Positions 5,810-11,617 of a stretch of 11,617 nt of DNA are shown in pieces. This stretch comes from Bacteroides sp. (GTDB lineage Bacteria; Bacteroidota; Bacteroidia; Bacteroidales; GCA-2748055). Within the stretch, counting starts at the first letter, position 1. Each line of letters starts with the position of its first letter. The position numbers were made by a program, and so were the translations under genes. The stretch lies in contig DSDZ01000047.1 of the NCBI GenBank assembly GCA_011048475.1, forward strand, positions 1-11,617. The letters run 5' to 3'. The notes under the pieces are model-generated. The model ran no database searches. It was not told the origin of the DNA and saw only the letters and a program-made list of their open reading frames with translations.

Positions 5810-7183
5810 TCAGTAGTAGAGCATTTTCTCCACCTGGTTGTTCCTGAGCCAGTTTTTAAGGATCTGGCGGACATCCCTGTTATCAAGAGAAGGACGAATG
5901 CTGTCCAGCATCTCTTCAACCCTCAGGTAGGCATGATTCACCGAGATGTACCCGTATCCCAGGTACATGCCCTTCTCGATGCGGACCAGACTTCTTTCCT
6001 CCGGTTCCCTCCCCCTGTCGATGATGAGTATATTCCCCCGGTCCAGTTTCAGGCTGTCAAGCAGTGCTGCCGCACGTTTGTTGTACACCGCCACCGGCTC
6101 TTTCCGGATGCATGCCCCGTTGCACTGCCTGATACTGTAGTGAAAGCATGCGCCATCGGTCTGGTACAGCCCGCTCAGTTTCTGACAGAGCCAGTTCTTT
6201 TCCACCATCCGGGTCAGTGCCTCCCTGGCCTCTTTCTTATTCTGGTAACAGGTGACAGGATCATCGGCCGTTTCTGAGATTTTCTGGATCCGGAAGGTGG
6301 TATAACCATATTCATCCTTTCCGGTGTACAGTCCCCAGTAATAAAGCGACCTTTTCTGGGCCCTGTTGTATAAGGGCTTCAGTTCCTTGATCTCCCTGGA
6401 TTCCTTTAAGAGTGCAATGAGTTCACTGCCTGTGAGTTCGAACGAGACGGAGTGGATCCGCTGCTTCATCTCCAGCGCGCGCCTGCTTGTGGTGTTTCCC
6501 AGGTGGGAAAGCACACGCTGCCTGATGTTCCTGCTCTTGCCGATATAGAGCAGCTGTTTCTTTTCATCGAAGAAGTAATAGGTCCCACATGCTTCGGGGA
6601 GAGTTTCAATGTCCTCGACCGTGATGTGATCGTTCAGATTCCTGTACCGCCCGGTCTTTCCGTGATCCAGATCCAGGACATCCGCTCCTTCCTGCTGCCT
6701 TCGGATCAGTTCAAACAGTTTCACGGTGGCCATTGCATCCCCTGCAGCACGGTGCCGGTCGTTCACTTCGATCCCCAGTTCCCTGCAGAACCTGCCCAGG
6801 CTGTATGATTTGCGGCCGGGGAAGATTTTTCTCCCCAGCCGGACCGTGCAAAGCGTTTTCCTGCTGTAATCGAACCCCAGCCGCTTGAACTCACTGCGGA
6901 TGAAAGCGTAATCGAACTGCACATTATGACCGACGATAATGTGGTTCTCGGTCCGTTCAACGAGTTCCCGTGCAATCTCATAGAACCTGGGCGCATCAGC
7001 GACCATTTCGTTGGTTATACCGGTCAGGCCCGTAATAAAATAGGGGATGGGTTTTTCAGGATTGATCAGGGTACACCATTCATCGACAACTCCTTCGCCG
7101 TCGTGGAAAAAGATGGCTATTTCTGTGATTTTCTCTGTGGCCGGATTCCCTCCTGTGGTCTCAATGTCAAGAATGGCATACAT
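5810..7183 (-). CDS. DnaQ-type 3'-5' exonuclease fused to UvrC/Cho-like GIY-YIG nuclease
   Basis: This 457-residue protein has two nuclease domains. Residues 1-165 form a DEDDh exonuclease like the epsilon subunit of DNA polymerase III: D6 and E8 in LDIETTGG, D91 in HNVQFDYAF, and H144 and D149 in HRAAGDA, so all five catalytic positions are present. Residues about 195-275 form a GIY-YIG domain: GTYYFFDEKKQLLYIGKS (200-217), arginines 220 and 223, and ELIALLKESREIKELKPLYN (254-273) with the expected Glu and Asn. A later CFHYSIRQCNGAC segment (346-358) resembles the cysteine-containing part of Cho and of the UvrC N-terminal half. The architecture is known in Bacteroidetes and actinobacteria and suggests DNA repair or excision. 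It starts 11 nt after the THX gene, so co-transcription is likely. Confidence 0.9.
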   Translation of the reverse strand: MYAILDIETTGGNPATEKITEIAIFFHDGEGVVDEWCTLINPEKPIPYFITGLTGITNEMVADAPRFYEIARELVERTENHIIVGHNVQFDYAFIRSEFKRLGFDYSRKTLCTVRLGRKIFPGRKSYSLGRFCRELGIEVNDRHRAAGDAMATVKLFELIRRQQEGADVLDLDHGKTGRYRNLNDHITVEDIETLPEACGTYYFFDEKKQLLYIGKSRNIRQRVLSHLGNTTSRRALEMKQRIHSVSFELTGSELIALLKESREIKELKPLYNRAQKRSLYYWGLYTGKDEYGYTTFRIQKISETADDPVTCYQNKKEAREALTRMVEKNWLCQKLSGLYQTDGACFHYSIRQCNGACIRKEPVAVYNKRAAALLDSLKLDRGNILIIDRGREPEERSLVRIEKGMYLGYGYISVNHAYLRVEEMLDSIRPSLDNRDVRQILKNWLRNNQVEKMLYY

Positions 7184-7194
7184 TGTGAATCATG

Positions 7195-7710
7195 CTACTC
7201 CTCTGCGCTCTCTTTCTTCTCTTTCTTGACACTCTTTTTTGATTCGCTGGTTTTTGTTTTTGATCTGGATGCAGAACCGGCAGGTTTTGCCGGGGTTTTC
7301 TTCACCCCAGGGGCCTCCTTTACCTCAGGTGTTTCCTTTGCCTCAGGTGTTTCCTTTACCTCAGGTGTTTCTTTTACCTCAGGTGTTTCCTTCACCTCAG
7401 GTGTTTCCTTCACCTCAGGTGCTTCCTTCACCTCAGGTGCTTCCTTCACCTCAGGTGCTTCCTTCACCTCGGCGGCCTCTTTTGGCCCGCCTGCTGGTGC
7501 TTTCACCTCTTCAGCTGATCTTGCCTGTTCGGTGTTTTTCCGTGGTGGTTTCTTTTCTGCTCCGGAGACGGCAGGTTTCTCCTGGTCATCGCGGATTTTT
7601 TTGGTGGATGCGACCATGCTGAATGCCCGCTTCTTTTTCCGGGGTCTCAAAACCCCGTAACTGCCGCTGAAAAGCTTTCCTCTCCTTGTTTTTTGATCAC
7701 CTTTTCCCAT
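7195..7710 (-). CDS. Ribosomal protein THX homologue with long hexapeptide-repeat tail
   Basis: Residues 1-28 (MGKGDQKTRRGKLFSGSY then GVLRPRKKKR) closely match bacterial ribosomal protein THX, a tiny basic protein in the head of the 30S subunit that is normally only a few dozen residues long. Here the protein is 171 residues. After a Lys/Glu/Pro/Ala-rich linker (29-78) come ten tandem hexapeptides (79-138), mostly APEVKE or TPEVKE, with variants AAEVKE, TPEAKE and APGVKK. A Lys/Ser/Glu-rich end (139-171) follows. There are no hydrophobic segments; the tail must be extended or disordered. The THX part should bind 16S rRNA; the role of the tail is unknown. A near-consensus -7 box (TATTTTG, minus strand, 7753-7747) lies about 40 nt upstream, so it may have its own promoter. 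The gene lies 59 nt after msrB and 11 nt before the exonuclease gene. Confidence 0.85.
   Translation of the reverse strand: MGKGDQKTRRGKLFSGSYGVLRPRKKKRAFSMVASTKKIRDDQEKPAVSGAEKKPPRKNTEQARSAEEVKAPAGGPKEAAEVKEAPEVKEAPEVKEAPEVKETPEVKETPEVKETPEVKETPEAKETPEVKEAPGVKKTPAKPAGSASRSKTKTSESKKSVKKEKKESAEE
7297..7476 (-). repeat. Coding 18-bp tandem repeat, ten units
   Basis: Ten in-frame 18-bp units encode the hexapeptides of the THX tail. Eight contain the plus-strand core CTCAGG at exact 18-nt spacing (7324, 7342, 7360, 7378, 7396, 7414, 7432, 7450); the two end units are diverged (CCCAGG and CTCGGC). The three N-terminal full units encode Ala and the next five Thr at the first position, which suggests block-wise expansion. 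Such arrays can change length by slippage or recombination without a frameshift. Confidence 0.92.
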
Positions 7711-7769
7711 GCTGATTCACGTTATGGTTGGAAGGGTGAATATAAGCAAAATAAAGGAGGGCGGCAAGA

Positions 7770-8234
7770 CTATTCCTCTGCCGGAATAAAACTCATGGAA
7801 ATGGAATTTACACAGTGTCTTGTATTTTTGGGAGTGAATCCTTCTCCCAGGAAAACATGTCCCAGGTGTCCGCCGCAGTTTACACAGAGGATCTCTGTCC
7901 TCCTCCCGTCGGCATCGGGCACCCTTTTTACCGCACCTTCGATCTCATCGTCAAAGCTGGGCCAGCCGCAATGGCTGTCGAATTTGTCCTCTGACCTGTA
8001 CAGGGGTGCATTGCACTGTTTGCAGACATAAACGCCTTTCTCCTTGTGATCCACATATTTACCTGTCCACGGTCTTTCCGTGCCCTTATTCAGGATCACG
8101 AATTCCTCCATGGCATTCAGCCTGTTATAATTTTCAGGATTCATGATGGTCTTTTTGATTGGTTTATCCGGTCTTTCCTGTGTCATAGCCGTCATTGAAG
8201 CCGACAGGATCCATATAAAAATCAGTGTTCTCAT
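7770..8234 (-). CDS. msrB: Exported peptide-methionine (R)-S-oxide reductase
   Basis: This is a 154-residue protein. Residues 1-18 form a signal peptide (MRTLIFIWILSASMTAMT), so the enzyme should act in the periplasm or envelope. The MsrB fold follows: two CxxC zinc pairs (C71/C74 in CKQC and C117/C120 in CVNC), the GWPSF motif (90-94), GGHLGHVF (121-128), and the catalytic cysteine C141 in RHCVNSISMSF. It reduces methionine-R-sulfoxide in oxidised proteins back to methionine. No separate MsrA domain is fused to it, and I see no obvious resolving cysteine beyond the usual C89. It lies 34 nt after the radical SAM gene on the same strand, which suggests co-expression. A reductant in the periplasm would be required. 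Confidence 0.93.
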   Translation of the reverse strand: MRTLIFIWILSASMTAMTQERPDKPIKKTIMNPENYNRLNAMEEFVILNKGTERPWTGKYVDHKEKGVYVCKQCNAPLYRSEDKFDSHCGWPSFDDEIEGAVKRVPDADGRRTEILCVNCGGHLGHVFLGEGFTPKNTRHCVNSISMSFIPAEE

Positions 8235-8268
8235 CTGTTGTCATATAACAAAAAAGCGCTTCAGGGGT

Positions 8269-9378
8269 TCATTTCCATACACCCGGGATCTCTGTGTTAC
8301 AGAAGTCGCAGCGGCCTTCGGAGATATGGAGCTGATCAATGCGGTAGCCCGAGCGATCCACCAGTACTTTATGACAGCCGGGACAGTATGTATCCGTGGC
8401 GCCGCTTCCCGGCACATTCCCGATATAGACATGTTTCAGCCCTTCACTGTCTGCAATCTTTTTTGCCGATTCAAGGGTATTTAACGGCGTATAGGGAAGT
8501 CGCTGCAGCTTGTACTGTGGGTGAAACCTGCTGAAATGCAGGGGGGTTGATTCAAATCCGTTCTCTGCCAGCCACCCGCACATTCTCCTGATCATCTCCA
8601 TGTCATCGGTCCAGGATGGAACCACCAGGTTGGTAATTTCCAGCCAGACCCCTTCGTCTTTTAATGTTTTCAGGCTGTTCAGCACAGGTTCCAGCTTTCC
8701 GGCCGTGAGTTTCACATAAATGGCATCATCCATCGCCTTCAGGTCGATGTTGGCCGCATCAATGTATTTGCACAGATTGACCAGCGGTTCCCGGTTGACA
8801 TACCCGTTGGAGACGATCACATTCCTGATCCCGGCCTCACGGGCCAGTTTCCCCGTATCGATCAGATATTCATAGAAAGAGGTTGGCTCCGAGTAGGTGT
8901 AGGCAATGCTGGAACAAGCATACTTTTTCGCCTGCTCGATGACCTGTCCGGGCATCAGGTCATAATTTCTTGTTTCTTCAGGGGATACCTGGGAAATGGT
9001 CCAGTTCTGGCAGTTCAGGCACGCAAGGTTGCATCCGGCCGTGGCGATGGAAAATGCACTGGACCCGGGCAGAAAATGATACAAGGGTTTTTTCTCGATG
9101 GGGTCTACATGGATTGAACAGGGATTCCCGTATGCAATGGTATATAGTTTCCCGTTGTAGACCCTGCGGTTGCGGCAATCACTCAGTTCTCCCTCACCAA
9201 GGGTACATTCATTGGGACAGATCTGGCAGCGGATCCCCCTGGGTGTTTCACTCTGGTACATGGCTACCCGGCTCCACTTCCATGGCTTGTCAGGGGCCGC
9301 ATTTGCCATTCCCGGAGGAGAGATAAGCGCTCCCGCCATGCCGCAGATACCGGTCTTGATGAATGTTCGCTTGTCCAT
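8269..9378 (-). CDS. amrS: AmmeMemoRadiSam system radical SAM enzyme (AmrS-like) with Tat-like signal
   Basis: I start at the ATG at 9378 (369 residues), not the in-frame TTG at 9399, because AAAGGAG lies 9 nt upstream of this ATG. Residues 1-28 (MDKRTFIKTG then ICGMAGALISPPGMANA) look like a Tat-type signal with KR in place of RR. The N-terminal cysteines C51, C54, C58 and C68 (RCQICPNECTLGEGELSDC) and the radical SAM motif C116/C120/C123 (CNLACLNC) fit AmrS-type enzymes. A third cysteine set, C332/C335 and C357/C360, closes the protein and may bind zinc or another cluster. The natural reaction of the family is not established. Its usual partners, AMMECR1-like and Memo-like proteins, are not in this window. 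It lies 21 nt after the membrane synthase gene and 34 nt before msrB. Confidence 0.9.
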   Translation of the reverse strand: MDKRTFIKTGICGMAGALISPPGMANAAPDKPWKWSRVAMYQSETPRGIRCQICPNECTLGEGELSDCRNRRVYNGKLYTIAYGNPCSIHVDPIEKKPLYHFLPGSSAFSIATAGCNLACLNCQNWTISQVSPEETRNYDLMPGQVIEQAKKYACSSIAYTYSEPTSFYEYLIDTGKLAREAGIRNVIVSNGYVNREPLVNLCKYIDAANIDLKAMDDAIYVKLTAGKLEPVLNSLKTLKDEGVWLEITNLVVPSWTDDMEMIRRMCGWLAENGFESTPLHFSRFHPQYKLQRLPYTPLNTLESAKKIADSEGLKHVYIGNVPGSGATDTYCPGCHKVLVDRSGYRIDQLHISEGRCDFCNTEIPGVWK

Positions 9379-9387
9379 GTTCTCGCT

Positions 9388-9394
9388 CTCCTTT
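9388..9394 (-). promoter_or_regulatory. Shine-Dalgarno site deciding the amrS start
   Basis: AAAGGAG on the minus strand, 9 nt before the ATG at 9378. Strong sites of this type are rare in this window, where most starts have only weak or A-rich leaders. It lies inside the alternative TTG-started frame, so it argues for the shorter protein. Confidence 0.7.
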
Positions 9395-9399
9395 ATCAA

Positions 9400-11556
9400 T
9401 TAACGTTTTTGCCAGCGGGTGAGTATGTAGAGTCCCGTGATAACATTCATGCCACACAGGAGGATCAGGGTGTTGGATACCCCGAGCAGCGGCAGGATGA
9501 AAACCGGGGGAATAAAGGTTCCCAGCGCTGCTCCGGCCAGATCGGCACTGTACAGTTTCCCGATCCCCGAAGATCCCTCCCGTTCTGAAAGGGCCAGCGA
9601 GAGTCCGTATACAGAACCCACAACCACCCCGGGGAGAAAATTCAACAGTCCGATCACCACCTGACCCGTGAACCGGTGTGTAAAAAGCTGCTCGGTTTTC
9701 AGCAGGATCACCCCTGCCGCCGCAAGGACGGCCATGATCCAGAGAAGGGCCGTGTAGGCCGGGGTGGAAGGCTGGTGCCAGATATGTTTCCAGGTGATCG
9801 TGCCTGCCACGAGTCCCCCCATAAAGATGGTGATCATCAGCGGGGCGACCATGTAGGCAAAACCATACAGTGACTGCATCACCATGATCAGGATGATCTG
9901 GATGCCCGCCCCTGTGAATCCGGCCACATACATTCCAGTTTTCAGCCTGGGATACAGGAAAAGAAGCAGTATGAACAGGAGAACGGACAGGATGCCGGCG
10001 GCACCCAGTTTTCCTCCCGTCCTTGATATCCAGCCCGAAATATTCATGTAGAACAACCGGGGCCAGAGATCCCGGTTTACAGACCCCTCCCCGGAGCCGA
10101 ACCTTTCGACCAGCTGGTCGCGATCAAAAGTCAGCCGTCCCGCATCCAGGTAATCGGGATGTACATAGGTGGTGGGTACTGGATTTCTTTCAAGCAGTGC
10201 AGGAAAATCCAGGGAAAGCGTATCGCGCGATGCAAGGAAATAGGTAGCATATCCGGGGACCACCGTCACCTGTGGAAATACCTGTGAAAGGGTGTGGTAG
10301 GCAGATGCCAGCACCTGGCCGCCCTCCACGTTCACATAACTGCCTCCAGTGGAAAGGTGCATGCCGAAAACACCCCCCGGAGTAAGACGGGATCTGACGA
10401 GCTGGTAAAACTCCAGGGTGTAATACCGGTTCCACCCGAGGGTCAGGGGATCGCCTACATCGGCAATGATCACATCGTACTGATCTTTCCCGGTCCGCAT
10501 GAGCCAGCTCCTTCCATCCATTTCTATGAACCTGAGAACATCTGAGCCGGGCGGAGCGAGGTACTTCTTTCCCAGCCGGTAAATCCAGGGATTGACCTCG
10601 CAGTAATCGAACACATCCGGATCATATTTGGCCACTTCGGAGGCGGTCCCGGAAAAGCCTCCGCCGATGAGCAGAAACGAGTCGGGATCGGGGTGCTGCA
10701 GGGCCGGATAATGAACGGTTTCTTCGGATCTTGCCAGGTCGTAGGACTGGAGGACCGGAAACCGGTCCAGGTAACCGGTCACCTGTCCCTCCTGCCTTGT
10801 AAATGACAGGTTTCCGAAAGGCGTATCCTTTGATTCGACAAGCGCTTCTCCATTGTACCTGAGCCCTTCCATTCCAAAACGGACCCGGGGGACCATCATC
10901 AGGCCGCACACAAGGATCCCCGCAAGAAGCAGAAAACCTTTTTCAGCCTTCCGTTGCGGGTATCCAAACAGCACAACCACCATGATAGCTGTCAAGAGAA
11001 ACAGGAAAGCGAGCACCTGGATGTTATCCAGGAAAAAAACAAGCAGCAGACCGAATACACCTCCTCCCACCAGAGATCCAAGCGAATCCAGCATGTAAAA
11101 ACCCGCATCCACCTTTTGTTTTCTGATGGTCCTGGAGAGGTAGGAGAAAAGAAATCCAGAAACCAGTGTAAAGGGGATGGTCAGAAGCACCATATGGCAA
11201 ACGGAGGTGAACATTCCGGGCTCATATCCCGGGAGAAGGACCAGCCGTGTGATGATGATCAGCAGCACATAAATGACCATGGGGATGACGCTGAGGATGA
11301 CGATCCCCCTGAAGATAAGTGTTTCCCTGATCCTTTTGCGGTACGTGGAACCGGCCCATGCGCCGAGGGAGGTGAGGATCATCCAGATGGCAATGAAGAT
11401 ACCGATGATCAGTTCGTTCCCATGGTAGGTCTTCACAAATTCCCTGAGCAGCACGAGTTGGGAGACCATGCTGATGAAGCCCAGCAAGATGAAGAGGAGG
11501 GTCACCCGCCTTTTTTCCATCTCCAGATGGGGAGCCAGGGGAGCAGGCTGGATCAT
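9400..11556 (-). CDS. Multi-pass membrane protein with spermidine-synthase-like domain
   Basis: This 718-residue protein has three parts. Residues about 17-225 contain six to eight transmembrane helices. Residues about 240-490 form a spermidine-synthase-like, SAM-type Rossmann domain: IGGGFSGTASEV (297-308), CEVNPWI (319-325), EMDGR (345-349), YDVIIADVGDP (360-370) and YYTLEFYQLV (378-387). Residues about 515-712 contain roughly six more helices. Compared with true spermidine synthases, the ribose-binding Glu (E320), the adenine-site Asp (D347) and the catalytic-type Asp pair (D366, D369) are kept. The Asp of the GGGD motif is replaced by Phe (F301). The substrate is therefore uncertain; such membrane fusions are annotated as spermidine-synthase family without proof. 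The frame stays open upstream of the ATG at 11556 to the window edge, so the true start could be further upstream. Confidence 0.85.
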   Translation of the reverse strand: MIQPAPLAPHLEMEKRRVTLLFILLGFISMVSQLVLLREFVKTYHGNELIIGIFIAIWMILTSLGAWAGSTYRKRIRETLIFRGIVILSVIPMVIYVLLIIITRLVLLPGYEPGMFTSVCHMVLLTIPFTLVSGFLFSYLSRTIRKQKVDAGFYMLDSLGSLVGGGVFGLLLVFFLDNIQVLAFLFLLTAIMVVVLFGYPQRKAEKGFLLLAGILVCGLMMVPRVRFGMEGLRYNGEALVESKDTPFGNLSFTRQEGQVTGYLDRFPVLQSYDLARSEETVHYPALQHPDPDSFLLIGGGFSGTASEVAKYDPDVFDYCEVNPWIYRLGKKYLAPPGSDVLRFIEMDGRSWLMRTGKDQYDVIIADVGDPLTLGWNRYYTLEFYQLVRSRLTPGGVFGMHLSTGGSYVNVEGGQVLASAYHTLSQVFPQVTVVPGYATYFLASRDTLSLDFPALLERNPVPTTYVHPDYLDAGRLTFDRDQLVERFGSGEGSVNRDLWPRLFYMNISGWISRTGGKLGAAGILSVLLFILLLFLYPRLKTGMYVAGFTGAGIQIILIMVMQSLYGFAYMVAPLMITIFMGGLVAGTITWKHIWHQPSTPAYTALLWIMAVLAAAGVILLKTEQLFTHRFTGQVVIGLLNFLPGVVVGSVYGLSLALSEREGSSGIGKLYSADLAGAALGTFIPPVFILPLLGVSNTLILLCGMNVITGLYILTRWQKR

Positions 11557-11617
11557 TGTTTTCTTTGACCGGAAGATATTCAGGTAATAGGAGATGTTCC
11601 ACAGGAGATGAAAGACA
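11557..11617 (-). other. Window edge upstream of the membrane synthase
   Basis: On the minus strand the frame of the membrane protein continues without a stop to the window edge (FHLLWNISYYLNIFRSKK before the Met). Another frame shows SFISCGTSPIT and a TGA at 11582-11580, which could be the end of an upstream gene. The sequence before the ATG at 11556 (AAAGAAAACA) fits an A-rich Bacteroidetes leader. I cannot decide between these readings. Confidence 0.35.

Noticed and set aside
5359..5919. Minus-strand 186-residue frame over the second DUF4252 gene
   Set aside because: It overlaps a well-supported gene with a signal peptide and paralogue, and shows no motif of its own.
7297..7476. CRISPR array
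   Set aside because: Units are 18 bp, directly contiguous with no spacers, and lie in frame inside a coding gene.
6926..7660. Plus-strand frame with SFTSGV-type repeats opposite THX and the nuclease gene
   Set aside because: The repeats are only the antisense reading of the 18-bp array; the minus strand gives a THX start and a DEDDh exonuclease with full motifs, and this frame has no recognisable domain.
8240..8262. Terminator between amrS and msrB (GAAGCGCTTTTTTG on the minus strand)
   Set aside because: AAGCGCTT is a palindrome with no loop, so it cannot form a stable hairpin; the T-run alone is not enough.
10954..11568. Plus-strand 204-residue acidic, His-rich frame
   Set aside because: It is antisense to the transmembrane helices of the membrane synthase; its composition is explained by the opposite strand and it has no family resemblance.

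Overview
The window looks like a chromosomal segment of a Bacteroidetes (Bacteroidota) bacterium, probably a Bacteroidales/Marinilabiliales-type relative. The clues are a type IX secretion (T9SS) sorting domain, the Bacteroidetes-type promoter TTTG-N19-TATCTTTG before a tRNA gene, two DUF4252 proteins beside an ECF sigma factor, a small ribosomal protein THX, and mostly weak or A-rich ribosome binding sites. This assignment rests on recognised families and motifs; no database search was run.

Left part (1-3202). The window opens in the last 37 codons of what looks like protein-L-isoaspartate O-methyltransferase (plus strand). A DUF1207 outer-membrane-type protein on the minus strand converges on it. 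Then come two plus-strand exported proteins 38 nt apart: a 158-residue protein that is essentially a short N-terminal module plus a T9SS C-terminal sorting domain, and a 432-residue phage-tail-fibre-like surface protein that lacks such a domain.

Middle (3203-3640) is non-coding but busy. It holds a small palindrome after the tail-fibre gene, a 147-bp nested inverted-repeat element, an intrinsic terminator embedded in that element, a minus-strand tRNA-Lys(TTT) with its own promoter, and a possible ECF-type promoter facing right.

Regulatory operon (3641-5808, plus strand): DUF4252 protein, ECF sigma factor, membrane anti-sigma-like protein (13-nt overlap with sigma), and a second DUF4252 paralogue. 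The two exported paralogues bracket the sigma/anti-sigma pair, which suggests an envelope-sensing unit that controls itself.

Right part (5810-11556, minus strand, read right to left): a large membrane protein with an embedded spermidine-synthase-like domain, an exported-looking AmmeMemoRadiSam radical SAM enzyme, an exported MsrB methionine sulfoxide reductase, a ribosomal protein THX homologue carrying ten copies of a hexapeptide in a long charged tail, and a DnaQ-exonuclease/GIY-YIG nuclease fusion. Gaps are 11-59 nt, so all or most may share transcripts. The last gene ends 1 nt from the second DUF4252 gene, tail to tail.

No CRISPR array, intact insertion sequence, rRNA, riboswitch or recognised defence island was found. 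The observations I consider most worth following are the THX tail fusion, the nested palindrome next to tRNA-Lys, the DUF4252-bracketed sigma module, and the exported radical SAM enzyme paired with a membrane spermidine-synthase homologue whose GGGD motif is altered.
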